A DNA stretch of 64,000 nt from Favolaschia claudopus (lineage: Eukaryota > Basidiomycota > Agaricomycetes > Agaricales > Mycenaceae), in the NCBI GenBank assembly GCA_037176885.1, contig JAWWNJ010000019.1, positions 992,001 to 1,056,000 on the forward strand, written 5' to 3'. Shown in pieces: positions 23,387-35,430 of this stretch (the stretch's first letter is position 1; each line of letters opens with the position of its first letter). A program made the position numbers and the translations under genes. A model generated the notes under the pieces. The model was not told the DNA's origin and ran no database searches. It saw nothing but the letters and a program-made list of their open reading frames with translations.

Positions 23387-24358
23387 GAGCTCCAGAGAGG
23401 CTTGAGGAGTGAAAGATAAGTCCCAAGAACCCCCCGGTCAATTATAGAGTTTTAGACGATTGGACGGCGAAAAACGCGCAGCCAGTCAGTCAGAGTTAAC
23501 CCTAACCCCAGATAGGACAGGAGAAGCAGGATCGCAGTTGACATGGCCGCCTGTGACGATTTACCATTCCTGTGTGTCCTCCGAGGCAAGTGTTTTTGCT
23601 ATTGGTTCGTCAAGAAATAGGGTAATTCCGATTCACCAGGATGACGGGAGGAGAAAAAAAATCTTCGAAGATTCTTGGAGGGGCGGTCGCTAATTCCAGC
23701 CGATGCGGTAGCATTGCGTGAGGAACGTGCGATGGATACTAGATAGACGGAATGCGCGAGAGGCGTTGGGTAGCTTCCTTTGACGTCGGGACCCACAAAA
23801 GCACGAGATTGAGTCGGGAGAACTTGCTGGACCGTGTCCGGCGGAGTATTTAGAAAAAGAGCGGGCTTTTTGGGGACGAGAAGAGCGGTTACTGCCGGTA
23901 CGAGACCACGGGCAACAGAAAGGTTGAAGAGGAACGGACGCCTCGAACGCAGATAAGAGGGTAAAAAAAACAAAACATCTATTATGTAGAGGGCTCTATA
24001 ATGATACCTACCAGTCCAGCTGGTTGCGATGTTTCAACACGGATAGCCTGAGCGAGGACGAGACTGCATCGTCAGGACATGACTGGAGAAGACAAAGTGA
24101 AGCAGTGCCAAGAGGAAATATTTGCGGCCCGAATGGGTCCGGATGCCAAAGCAGAACACGATAACGTGATCATGATCTGTGAGCGCTTCTCAAGTTCTCC
24201 GTCACCCGCATCGCATACTTACTTTTCAATTGCTGTCGTACATACTACAGCAATCGTTCCGTCGCCATCACTGCCCTATAGGTTCAACAGCTTACGCATC
24301 TCAACAGCTTCAAGATTTTCAAAGATATTTAACCGTGACTTTCTGTCTCTCAAACCTC
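23387..24358. other. Divergent promoter region between P-type ATPase and sirtuin
   Basis: This is about 970 bp separating two divergent start codons. A 124-codon minus-strand frame (23599-23973) has a mitochondrial-presequence-like composition (Arg/Ser-rich, RRPFLFNLSVARGLVP) and could be a small unrecognised gene. It has no identified family and no clear upstream start exon. A short leader with TATTTAACC at about 24327 precedes the sirtuin. Confidence 0.4.
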
Positions 24359-25472
24359 ATGATGGACGACCTTGCATCCTTTCGAGACGCCTTGGCTTCT
24401 GCCAAGAATGTAATCATCCTTGCTGGCGCTGGGCTTTCGGCTGCATCCGGTGCGCGGCGACGGCCTTGGGCAAGTGTAGCCTCGACCATTCTAACGGCTA
24501 ATGGGCAGGAATCCCGACATACCGCGGTCAGGGCGGTCTTTGGCTGAATTTTGTAAGTAACTTATCCTGGCGCACAACATCGTGAGACCGTCAAGTCCTC
24601 ATTCACGACTCAGGACGAAACAAAGCTCGCCAAACCCGAAGCTTTCACCGACGACCCTAGCGCGGTGTGGCAATTTTACCACACCCGCCGTCAAATGTAG
24701 GCAATATAAGTTATACGTATGCTGCGCTCGCGATTTTAGGCTTGAATATTGCTTTGCAGGTGTCTCGACGCGGAACCAAACGCCGCGCACCGCGCCATCG
24801 CCAATTTCTGCCTCCCACTAACGCTTGCTCGGATCGCGCCTGCGCTCGACCCTCGGTGGCCTGCCCCACTTGTAATCACGCAAAACATGGACGCCCTCTC
24901 ATCGCGCGTGCTTTCCTCATCCTCCGACCGTGATAAAGACGCGGCGGAGAAATGCATCATAGAGATGCACGGGTGTATTTTCGAGACGCGCTGCACGTCT
25001 TGCGGGCACATCCAGAGAGCGTATACGCCGACGCCTTTCTCGGAGGCTCTCTCTTCGGCGCAGGCTCAAAGCTCTTCGGTGAGAATCCCTGTCGAGGACC
25101 TCCCGCGATGCGGCGGGCCAGGGAGCGCAAGTAATCGGTACGGGCGATGCGGGGGGTTGCTGCGACCTAATGTCGTGTGGTTCGGTGAAGTCCCGAATTG
25201 TATGGGAGATATTGCGATGCGTATGAATTGGTGTGATTTGCTTCTTCTCGTCGGCACCTCTACCACAGTAAGTCTCTACCGGTGTGGGTCGTTTCGACAG
25301 AATGTTTGAAAACGAGCTGAAGGTATATCCTGCGGCTGGATTTGCCAAGACGGTTAAAGAACGAGGGGGAAAAGTTGCAGTGTTCAATCTTGAACCTAAT
25401 GAGGGCGTTGACGCGGATTTCACTTTCGTGGGCAAATGCGAGGAGACGCTACCGCTCGTTCTTGGACTGTAG
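24359..25472 (+). CDS. Sirtuin, class III (SIRT5-like NAD+-dependent deacylase)
   Basis: Removes acyl groups from lysine using NAD+. NAD site: [12 protein letters not shown], then after an intron [21 protein letters not shown] and the catalytic His in IEMHG are present. Zinc ligands are CTSC, then CGG and CGG flanking a loop, followed by [11 protein letters not shown] and [25 protein letters not shown] carries the Tyr-x2-Arg pair equivalent to human SIRT5 Y102/R105, which favours negatively charged acyl groups (succinyl, malonyl, glutaryl). IPVEDLPRC before the zinc loop also matches SIRT5. Five or so introns split the gene; the frame from the 24359 ATG closes through all of them. Localisation is uncertain. 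An upstream in-frame extension to 24179 exists, but that start codon is weak. Confidence 0.94.
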
Positions 25473-25889
25473 TGGTGGACTATTTAGGGCAGCTTTGGGG
25501 ATAGGGATAAATATGATCGATCATACCATAGTCTCTTCCTTCAGCTCCTCCGCTGTGTTCTACCACTCTTGCCTACTGTATGGCTCCCTCCCCTACATCG
25601 ACGTAATCCCCATCGTTCACGACTCTTAACTTTGGCCGATGAGTTGGAAAGTTGATATATCGTCCGTCCTTCCTTGCTTGATGGCCGCCCAAAGCCTGAG
25701 TAACTGAACCCGTCAGCAGCAAAGTACCCGCTCGTTCACCAGATAGTTCTCCCCGACCACCCATAGCCACACATACGAGCTAATAATAATGGTGGTGGGA
25801 AGAGAAGAAAGTAAGCGTGGGATTCGGAGAATACGAACACGAGGCAAACTTTGCCGCTTCGGGCGTCCTACAGCCTTCCTCCACAGACC
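25473..25889. other. Intergenic spacer (promoter of the KRE6-like gene)
   Basis: This is 417 bp between the sirtuin stop and the KRE6-like start. The stretch includes CTCCTCC pyrimidine tracts. No gene was recognised. Confidence 0.4.
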
Positions 25890-28491
25890 ATGTCCTACAC
25901 CACATACCGCACCCCACGGCAGGGGGCGACCCCGGAGCCCCATCCCCAACAACAATACGCGTCGGTACTCCCACAAAGCCCCCCACAAAGCCCGAGAAGT
26001 GGGCGGTCACGAAGCACGCGCAGTCCGCGAGTCGCAGCAACAAACACACCGACGATGCAACAACTGCAATACGCGTCGGTCCCTATGTCGAGTCCCCCGC
26101 AAAGTCCCCAGAGCAGCAGAAGTAGGGGGGGCTCGGTGCGCGTTCAGACGGAGGAGCAGCAATACGCGTCGGCGGCGCGTTCTCCAACAAGTGGGCGGAG
26201 TCGGAGGAGTCGCAGTTCACGCGGAGCTCAATCCCCGGCAATAACAGAAGAACCAGTGTATGCTACTGGGAGTGGCAGGGCTGGGATAATCAAGGGTGTA
26301 GCCACTGGGAATATCGGAGCGGAGTATGGACCATATTCAGTGCGGCGCTTCTTAAACTTTTCTTACCCCTCCTCATATGGGTCCGTTAGTATGATCCTCA
26401 ACTCAATCGCGCGAACCCCGGCGAGGGTACACGTCTTCGAAAAGCGCCGTCAGCTGCGCGTCCTCAGCTAGCGCGCACGGCCACCGTAAACACCAGATTC
26501 GAAAAGAATTTGGATCTGGACGACGCGTTACACAACCCCGACCCTGTCAATGACGCGCGCTTGGACCGGACGTGCGATATTTTCTCCCTACGAGGGTGGG
26601 TGAACGCGACAGCGCTATTCGTCCTGCTTGGGGGCCTCATCATGCTCTTTGCCGGCTTGCCCATCATCCTTCGTTTCAAACATCCCAGCCCACGAATAGT
26701 GGGCTTTAATCTGGGTGGAATCAATGGGACGGGCCAGGTCCCTGAGCTCACCAGTTTCCCGCGATTGATCGACGATGATACGCCTTCCGAGGCGTATTCT
26801 TATAAGGGAACGGATGGCAAAAAATACGAGCTTGTCTTTTCTGACGAATTTAATGTCGCTGGACGATCGTTCTACCCTGGCGATGATCCGTATTTCGAGG
26901 GTGAGCATCCATCTATACCGTTTGCTGCTTCGGCTTACTTGGATGCAAGCTGTCGATTTACATTATTGGCCAACGGGTACGCACTTTCATCTCATTACGA
27001 TTGCTGGGAGCTTTATACCTTCCCGTTTGACCAGGGGATTTGGAGTGGTATGATCCCGGAGTGAGTCATCCTGGAGAGGCAACGCACCATTCATAAACTA
27101 GTTTAGGCTATCACCACGCAAGGCGGACACCTTGTCATCACCATGTCGGAAAAGAACAATCATGGCTTGAACTTCCAAAGCGGTGGGTGGCCCGGTCATC
27201 TTTCGACTCCTCTGCTGATTTCCGTAGGCATGCTCCAGTCGTGGAACAAACTATGTTTCTCCTCTTCGGCATATATCGAAGTCTCCATTAGCTTGCCTGG
27301 ATTTCCGAGTACGCCAGGTTTTTGGCCAGGTGCATGGACGATGGGCAACCTCGGACGTGCTGGCTACGGCGCGACGACAGAGGGAATGTGGCCTTACAGG
27401 TGGGTGTCTCGCTACGTCGGAACATGCAAGTCTATACCTAGCTTGTTTTCAGCTACGATTCCTGCGACGTTGGGACCTTCCCCAATCAGACAGACCACAA
27501 TAATCAGCCGAGCGCCGTCTACGACAAGAAACTAAGTTTTCTACCGGGACAGCGTCTCTCATCGTGTACATGCCCAGGATCCGACCATCCTGGCCCCTCC
27601 ACATCCAACGGTCGCGGCGTACCGGAGATAGATATCGTCAGTTCTTTTCGTGCTTCAGCATCCTTCCCAAGTCTTCTGACAATATGCGCGGTACAGCTTG
27701 AAGCTCAAGTAGAGATCGGTGGAAATCCCCTCTTCCGCGGCCAAGCATCCCAGAGCTACCAAGTCGCTCCGTTCAACGCGGACCACCAATGGGACAACTC
27801 CTCCTCTGCGACGCCGATCGTCGACCCGGTCAATACGAAGTTCAATTCGTACATGGGGAACGAATATCAGCAGACGGTGTCGGGGATGACGTTTATCGAC
27901 GACAAGTATTACAGCGGGAACGCGTTTTTGTCGTATGGGCTTGAGTGGTTCTCCAACCCGTCGAAGCGCTCGAGTGGGTATATTAACTGGTTGACGGGAG
28001 GGCAGAAACGCTGGACGTTGACGCCGGATACGATTGGCGCCGACCCTGTGTCCGGTGTTTCGCAGCGACTGATAACGGAGGAGCCTATGGTGAACCTCCT
28101 TGTTCTACCCTGTGGTGTTAGTCGAACTGACTTAGTTTGATATAATAGTATCTGGTCTTCAACCTCGGCATGTCCCCTAGCTTCCAACACCAAGACTTCC
28201 AGCACATGCAGTTCCCCGCGCAGATGCTGATTGACTACGTGCGGGTGTACCAGCAGCCCGGGACGAAGAATGGCCTGACTTGCGATCCGCCGAATCGGCC
28301 TACGGCGAATTATATTGCTCAGTGAGTCTTGCTTGCCTCCTCAACCCTCAAACGACCTACAGTCGGTGGCATATGTTCTAATCTAATGTTTCTTGCACAG
28401 GCACCTTGCTGCGTATAACAATCCCAATCTTACTACGTGGGCGCAGGCGGGGTATACGTTCCCGCGCAATAGCAAGTACGATGGATGTTAG
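25890..28491 (+). CDS. KRE6/SKN1-family beta-1,6-glucan synthesis protein (GH16-like)
   Basis: This is a type II membrane glycosidase-like protein needed for cell-wall beta-1,6-glucan. The cytosolic N-terminus (MSYTTYRTPRQG) contains three QYAS-start repeats rich in SPPQSP and RSR. The single TM segment is TALFVLLGGLIMLFAGLPII. The lumenal domain reads ELVFSDEFNVAGRSFYPGDD, HYWPTGDLEWYDPG, GFWPGAWTMGNLGRAGYGAT, then GVPEIDILEAQ (the GH16 E-x-D-x2-E catalytic core). It ends AQMLIDYVRVYQQPGTKNG, CDPPNRPTANYI and a short tail ending KYDGC. At least nine introns. Splicing between YGPYS (about 26340) and TRFEKNLDLDD (about 26490) is uncertain. A 13-residue longer start at 25851 is possible. The family is normal in length and all catalytic residues are present. 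Confidence 0.94.
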
Positions 28492-30379
28492 TTTACGGGG
28501 AGTCACTCCGATTTGGATTGGAATGACGCGCGAGGTCGAGATTTGCTTGCTTGATTTGAGTAAGTATTCTTGAGCTCAATGTACTTCACTGATACTTTAC
28601 GACGGACCATGCATTTGTACGAATATCTAGTAGCATTAGACATACTCTAACGGCCGTAATGAAATATTTTGTGTAGCGTTGTCTAGCGTTGTTGACTTTG
28701 TTTGGGCGCCTATCATGCTTTTTGACTCGTGCCACTATGACGATTTATTTTACCGGACGACTTACGCCTCGAAGCTCGCTGCCTCTGACGATCTACTCTG
28801 TGCAAATGTGCAACCAGCCGCAGGCGCGACCTTTCTGACGGCTCTGACGTGACTTGGAGATGAAAATTTTTAAGCTGCAGTTCCAAGCCATTTTCAGCAT
28901 CAGGACGGTCCTCATAGGCTCTCAGAATGAACTACTCTATCCAGCCCTCACGCCTTCATCGACATTTGCTTAATGAAGTTCTGGCCAATGACCCATGTCG
29001 TCGAAGGTCTTCCAAGACGGACCCAACGATCGTGTCGATCGTTCCCTGACCGGAGCACTCGCTACTGTCGGCCCGCATGTCTCCCTGACCAGTGACCCCA
29101 GATGAATCTGTCTGCACTAGACGTGAATCATTCCTTCCACATTTTCACCAAGAAATGGCAAATAACAGAGTTGAGCTGATTTACGCGGCTGGCAGCTGCC
29201 CTCTTCTGATCAGTCCCAGTGCTACATACTCCATATCGATGATCGTTTCTGCACTCTCCGACAGCGGAGGGTGTGGATTTCTCCCGCTGGCTCCCATCAG
29301 AGACTCATCTCTCGCTCGATCTGGGCGGCGTATGTACCGATCGGGGTACTCACTGACGGCCTTGGACGGGCTTCGTCCAGACTCCAAAGCTCACGAACAG
29401 ATTTCCAATACAATGTCCATGATTCACCGTACTTCTGGTACTGTCCCAGTGGCCACAGGTGACTAGGAGTTCTTCTGAGCATTCACGACTCAGATTCAGG
29501 AACCGTGGATCATGTACATCGGGTTCGAAGAAAATCCTCCACAAACGACGGAAGGGGATCCAACCTGATCCAACATACTTGGCGCCATAAAACAACATTA
29601 TTGCGCGCTGTTTTCGAGGATATCTTCGTCGCTTAATTGAATTGTCATCAAGAGCCGTGTACAATAGTGTACAATGTTGGATCTAGGGCGGTTTGACATG
29701 CACACGAGTCTACTTGGCGGCTCCGCTCCCGAATCTTTGGGAAGCGGGAGCAGATGCTGAACAGATTGGCGGCTTGGACATCCCGTCGACCGTCGCAACG
29801 AACAATTTCTTGTCCCGCTCACAGCCACCGACCTCGATATTCGGTTCGGCTGGGCAAACGACTTTTGTTCAACAAGTTGTTGTATGGCGTATGCCGTCGC
29901 GCCCGAGCTCCATACCCCGCACCCTTTTGTTCACACAGACGCAGCATGTCTCCATTTCGGCTCGTGTCTGGGCAGTCTGGGATCTTCCCTTGTTTTGCGA
30001 CTATCTCGACGACACAAGTGCAAGAGACTCTCTGGACTTGGGGCACAATGAGCTCTGTGCGTTCTGTGCGCGTTGATCCTCGCCAAGCTGTGGCGTATGA
30101 AATTCACGCTACGTACCTATCATCCCTACAAGTCTCTACATTCACTTCAAACCGTTACTTATCGGAGGCTCCGTAGCCTTAAGTGCTTTATATGTGGTAT
30201 CTCACATCACGATTCTCGCTTGATCTAGCGAACCACGAGGTCTCCCCACGAGATAGCTGATGTTGTGCTAAACGAGGGTACATATAGTCTTGGAAGTGTC
30301 AGATAGACCTCGGAGGCTTCTGAGGCACTTCTTGGCGAAACTCCCTCTTCACCCAGTGGACGGCACATTTGCTAGGGCT
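28492..30379. other. Intergenic region, no convincing gene
   Basis: This is 1.9 kb upstream of the peptide transporter. Frames of 100-140 codons occur on both strands (for example 29092-29466 plus, 29350-29664 minus, 29754-30176 plus). They overlap each other, lack recognisable motifs and give no exon chain. It may contain a heavily decayed gene. Confidence 0.5.
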
Positions 30380-32972
30380 ATGGGTATGTGCCCATCATCT
30401 ACGAAAATCTCGATATTGACTTTTCCAAAGCAACACAAGGCGTGATCGTCGACTATGAGACGGGTGGGGTAGACGTGAAGGGCGTCGTCGGCCCCGATTT
30501 CAAAACACCCGCCGAAGAGAAGCCCCGGATAAGTGGCTCGCTGGACGCGGGGGTCACCGACCAGAATCAGACTCTGGAAGACGGAGACGGACGACTTCCA
30601 ACAGATGAGGAGAAAGGTGATGACTTGTGCTGAATGCATTTTTGCATTGAAATTCATTCGGGAAATTGTAGAGACTCTCAGACTGGTGGCAGGAAAAATA
30701 CCATGGGGAGCATACCTCATTTGCTTGGTCGAATTCGCGGAGAGAGCTTCGTACTACGGTTGTAACAACGTTTTCGCCAACTACATTCAAAGACCTCTGC
30801 CCGCAGGAGGGAACGGGGCTGGTGCACCCCCGCGCGGTACACAGCAAACAGCAGGTAAGAGATATAACATGCTTCCATCTGGATCCTGGCTGAGATGAAC
30901 CTGTGTTCTAGGGGCGTTGGGCATGGGTCTTGTCGGAGCGACCGGTATCACCAAAACTTTCAGTTTTCTGGCGTACACTCTGCCCATTCTTGGTGGTATT
31001 ATGGCGGATACTAAATGGGGCCGTTTCAAAACCATATGCATTGGTAAGTCGAGGGTCCTCCTGTTTCCCTATGGGCGAGATGACAATTCTCGTCCTAGGC
31101 ACTGTGATTGGCGTGGTTGCGCACATCATCCTGGTAGTCTCTGCGATTCCGTCTGTAATTCAGGCAGGACACGCCATCGCCCCGTTCATCATTGGCATGT
31201 TAACGTTGGCGTTGAGTACCGGTTTTGTCAAAGTGAGAGCCTTTCCTCGTTGTTCTGATATTTGTCTCACGCATTCTTTGCAGTCCTGCATCGCGCCTAT
31301 CATTGCCGACCAATCGACCGTAAAGGTCCAATCAGTTACAACTTTGCCTTCGGGTGAGAAAGTTATCGTTGACCCTGGCTCAGTACGTGTTTCGATGAGC
31401 AATATCCCGAACGAATGACAAACCAGTTCTCCAGACCATCCAAAGCATGCTGCTGGTGCATCCATTTCCTCGAGTGTACCTTGTCTGTGTTTTGAATACC
31501 GTTTCTTCATATTCTTCAGGTCTATTACTGGGCAGTCAATGTCGGGGCTTTCTTCGCCATCGCGACGACTTACTCTGAAAAGAGGATCGGATTCTGGCTC
31601 GCCTACCTTGTGAGCAACCTGCCTGATTTCTTGAGTAACTTCCCTCATTTCCTTCGATGTTACAGACACCCGGAATTCTATACATGTTTATGCCTGTGGT
31701 CTTGCTTTACTCGTACAAGAGACTTATTCGCTTACCGCCTCAAGGCTCTGTGGTCGTGGACACTCTCAAAGTATTCAGGTACGAATCTCCAGCCCTGTTT
31801 CGTTTCGGGTTTTCATCATCTCACAACAGGGTGATATCCTCTCGTGCTGGCTTCTTAGGTATGTTGAAGGGAGGAGACAATTGGAACCTTGCGAAACCCG
31901 TATGTTTTTATTGGAAACTGGGTTTTTCTGCACTACAGCGTCTGATAGTCGAATATCGAAGCCAACGGTGGTTTCAAGACTAATAAACCAGGCTGGGTCA
32001 ACTGGGATGATGGTAAGTTTGCGTTGCCTACACATCGTCTTCTCTAAGCATATATGTATTCCAGACTTTGTTGAGGAAGTCAAGCGCACCATCGGTGCCT
32101 GTAAGCTTTTCTTGTTCTTGCCCATCTTCAGCATGTAGGTCGTACGACGCCTATGTTGTTCCCACGTACCTATCGATCATCTTCTAGTGCTGACGATGGT
32201 CTTTCCACGATCATGAACAATCAGGGTGCCTCACTGACCACAAACGGCGCACCAAACGATCTGTTGACAAATTTCAACTCCCTCACTATCATCTTCGCAG
32301 TGCCCTTGATGAATTTTGTGGTCTATCCCTGGTTACGAAAAATGGGAATTAACTTTTCGCCTGTTCGCCGCATCGTCTTTGGTTTCCTCGTCGCCGCTGT
32401 GGCTATGGTACTGGGTGCTATCGTCCAGTGGAGAATTTACAAAACTTCCCCCTGCGGATATCACGCCTCTGAGTGCGACATTGGCACCGGCGTCTCTCCG
32501 ATCTCGATCTGGGTTCAAATTCCGCTGTACTCGCTTCCGGCTCTGGCTGAAGTATGCACTTGCTTTATGAAACGTTCCAGTTGGGTCTTAATCATCCTGT
32601 CTGCAGATCTTCGTCAATGTAACCAGCTACGAAATTGCATACACTCGCGCACCGCAGAGGATGAAGGGAGTCATTTTTGCGATCGTCTTGTTCATGAGCG
32701 CAATCTCATATGCCATTACCTTGGCAATCTCACCATCGTTTGTCGACCCGAATCTCATTTGGCCCTTTGTCGGGCTGGCGGGGGGCCTCGTCATTTGCGC
32801 CATTTTGATTTGGATATGTGCGTCGTCCTCTCTCACCAGGATTCAATCACACTCACTCCGTATGCCAGTTTTCCGCAAGATGGATGAGGAGGAAGCTGCA
32901 GTTTTGGCTATTGGGAGCACGCGGAAGATTGAAGGTATTCGTGGTCTCAAGAGCGACTCGGAGAAGAGCTAA
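30380..32972 (+). CDS. POT/PTR2-family proton-coupled oligopeptide transporter
   Basis: Imports di- and tripeptides with H+ across the plasma membrane. The POT signature is IPWGAYLICLVEFAERASYY, equivalent to ExxERFxYYG. SVYYWAVNVGAFFAIATTYS is the second PTR2 signature. About 12 hydrophobic segments follow, ending at VICAILIWICVFRKMDEEEA. The start is unusual. The N-terminal frame has no ATG until a 4-nt first coding exon (ATGG, 30380-30383) is joined across a 47-nt intron (30384-30430, GTATGT..AAAG) to give MATQGVIVDYETGG. Roughly ten more short introns follow. The EERFA motif is modified to EFAERAS, which keeps the two glutamates. The stop is at 32970-32972. It is intact as far as can be read. 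Confidence 0.93.
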
Positions 32973-33258
32973 GTACGCTATGCTACGATCTCTTGACGAA
33001 TGAACTTTTGTACCATTTAATTTTGCATACGAATGTCTGCATGGAGTGTTCCTCTATTGTGGGGTTGTCAATTGGTTGTGAACTGATGATTTGACAACCC
33101 TAACCCTAATCTTAAGTCCCGTCGGTTCCGTTGACTCTTACTCTAAACGCTCATGTCCGTCTCAAGTTCATCTCAGAAAATCTTGGAATCGGATGGTTCA
33201 AGCCAAACCCTGCGGACTCAGCTAGCACTCCCCGTGTATATCAGGTGGCAACTCTGCC

Positions 33259-34025
33259 ATGGCCATCTATTCGTCACTCACTTTTCTCAGGGATGATCGC
33301 AACGAATTGAAGGCGGGCAGCAGCTTTCCGTACGAGCTGAATGACCTGATTCTCAGCCTTTCCATTGCCCAAGTCATACACGAAAACGTCGAAGCGCTGG
33401 TCCACGCCTCAACAATTCCCGTCTCGTTACATTCGACTCGGTCCACCTTCGTGTCTCTCGCAGGTGTGTCGTCAACCTTCCGCGGAATTTTCCTGAAACG
33501 GGTCGCCCTTGCCTTTGGAATAACATTGCCATGCGAGAGGTAAGCAGGATTCCTACGAATCCAGGTGAAACTCAGCTTGCTGATCATGAAGGGTCTAGTG
33601 CCCTCTACGAGGCAAACGACCAATTTCGGTCGCTTCTGCTGTTCAAGGTAGCCACAGTGGCGCGCGCCGTGATAACTCCGCCTCTCCAAACGTGGTCCCC
33701 TTTCATGCGAGCATATGGTTATTATTTCAGAGCTCGATATTTGGAACGTGGACGGCAGTCCCACCTGTGCGAGTCCGATATTAACTCAGCACTGACGCTC
33801 TGCAAAGCCACTTTTGAGGGCTTGACGCCTTTGCTCCTCAACGCGCTGAATTCCCAACTCAAAGATGGTGTGTCATATATCTCTTTCAACCAGGTCCGTC
33901 CACTCACTGCTTTTCAATAGCCGCGTGAAGTGGTGGATATGTGAGTATGTATGATGGCAGGGTATGGTATGTAGTCCTGTTTATCGCCATCTACATCGAC
34001 TCCTGCAGCCAATAATGAATCTTGA
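33259..34025 (+). CDS. Hypothetical protein, helical, possibly F-box-like
   Basis: Exon 1 (33259-33539) starts MAIYSSLTFLRDDRNE and includes FPYELNDLILSLSIAQVIHE, reminiscent of the 'P.EL.D.IL' opening of basidiomycete F-box-like proteins, then FVSLAGVSSTFRGIFLKRVA. A 59-nt GTAAGC..CTAG intron (33540-33598) restores frame to ALYEANDQFRSLLLFKVATV, ending in DGVSYISFNQ at about 33891. A last small exon (33975-34025) is proposed because it closes in phase. There is no recognised family and no catalytic motif. The splice that rescues a 100-codon second frame is the main support. Confidence 0.45.
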
Positions 34026-34727
34026 ATTTGTCTTGCGTGCACATTTGCTTTGCTTTGCCTCAGGCACCCAGGCACGAAACGAACAAAGTCGACATATGAA
34101 TTGACATGGCGTTTTTGGGCGCTGACCATAACTCAGGTCCGAATGATAACAAACTCGACATCGGACTACACGATCTTCTTTGTGAAATTTGGCCAAATTC
34201 TACGAGACTCATCGACCCGGGGCAAGGAAAGAAACTTTGCCAACACGATCTCCATGGTACACAGCTTGAACAATCTTGAGGACAGCGAATCACTTCTGGG
34301 CTAAATGCTATAATGTTTTCTCGTTGCACTTTCCTCGGAACCGGCATGTATCTTCTTGTCAAAATCGACGTCTGTGTACCCCATAGAATGAACAACGTGG
34401 ACCAACAATTATAACTGGCAGTTCGCGTCATCGCTCATCAACTTAACTGTCTCGGACGCGCGGCAGGGCAGGCACAAATAGAAAAAAATTGAGTTGCGTG
34501 TACACATTCACGTCCAGCATACGAACTTTAGAAGTTCTACGTTCCACTTTGACTTGAACTTACAATGTCTACGTCTGCAGCGTTGAAAATTGACGTTGAC
34601 GTCCAGTCGCGCTGATGATGCATTTCTCAGCCTACTCATGGGATGCGTGCCTTGGACGGAAGAGTGTTTTCGGATCCGTTAAGTAGAGGGATTCGCTGCG
34701 CGGTGCATGCCACAGATCCTCGATAAG
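34026..34727. other. Intergenic region upstream of the small secreted protein cluster
   Basis: About 700 bp. A short plus-strand frame (34050-34304) continues across the left part but is unrecognised. The last 130 bp before 34728 would be the promoter of the first small secreted gene. No other feature was seen. Confidence 0.4.
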
Positions 34728-35229
34728 ATGTGGTCCCAGTCCTTTCTCCTTGTTTCCCTCGTGTTTGCTCTTTTGGGCCGCGCCGCGCCTGTCGCGGAAC
34801 CAGACACAATAGAGGTATTCGTTTCGTCGAGCCTATTTCTTTGGCTTTTCCTCAACAGTGGCGCATAGATTGTGATAGTTGGGCGAGAACTCACCGCCGA
34901 CATGGTTGTACGTGCAGAAAAACACATTTATCTCTAATTCTCATCCGCTGCTTTTTCAAGGCTGCTGCTTTGAATCCAGTGCGTTCCATTCCAGTGCTCG
35001 TATTTTCGCTAACGCCTTTCAGGGCCCTGTTGACTTGGCGAATGTTGGGTGGACGATAGAGGGCAACAATTATGGTGCGGTCTGTTCAGTTTCGTTTTTT
35101 TTGTCCAATTCAACAGGGGTAACGATAGGATGGACTGTCGACGGGAATAACTACTACTGGGTTGGAAACGGTGGGCACACTGCTCGCGCGTTGCCGGACG
35201 GTGCTGCCGCTCCAACTGCTGCTGTTTAA
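34728..35229 (+). CDS. Small secreted protein with doubled GWTVDGNN motif, copy A
   Basis: Five exons give about 99 residues. Exon 1 is a signal peptide (MWSQSFLLVSLVFALLGRAA then PVAEPDTIE). Exon 2 ends RELTADMV and exon 3 is AAALNP. Exon 4 (35023-35074) encodes GPVDLANVGWTIEGNNY. Exon 5 (35129-35229) encodes WTVDGNNYYWVGNGGHTARA and an Ala-rich tail ending PTAAV. The Gly codon between the two repeats is split by a phase-1 intron. The acceptor GATAG at 35128 is chosen because it gives the same join as copy C; CAACAG at 35116 would add three residues. No cysteines and no known domain. Being close to the window's peptide transporter is probably incidental. Function unknown. Confidence 0.75.
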
Positions 35230-35430
35230 ATTTGCGATGATTGTTGAAGAATTTGATTGAACTGTTGTTGAGATTAGTCTGACCGCGTAAAGATTCAGAG
35301 AGATCGACGTGGTTCTCCATTCAAACTACATGAAGTGAAGAATCACTAACTCAACAGGCTGTACTGTGAGGTTCGCATAGCTGCAATGAATTTGAATATT
35401 CTCTGGGGACTAAGGCCGTCGAATGCAACT

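Noticed and set aside
23599..23973. 124-codon minus-strand frame with mitochondrial-like composition
   Set aside because: No family recognised and no clean upstream start exon. Kept only as a note in the intergenic entry.
29092..30176. Several 100-140 codon frames on both strands
   Set aside because: Mutually overlapping, no motifs, and no consistent intron-exon chain.
33094..33115. CCCTAACCCTAA, a telomere-like repeat
   Set aside because: Only two units occur, with similar short runs elsewhere (near 23495). This is too short to call an interstitial telomere.
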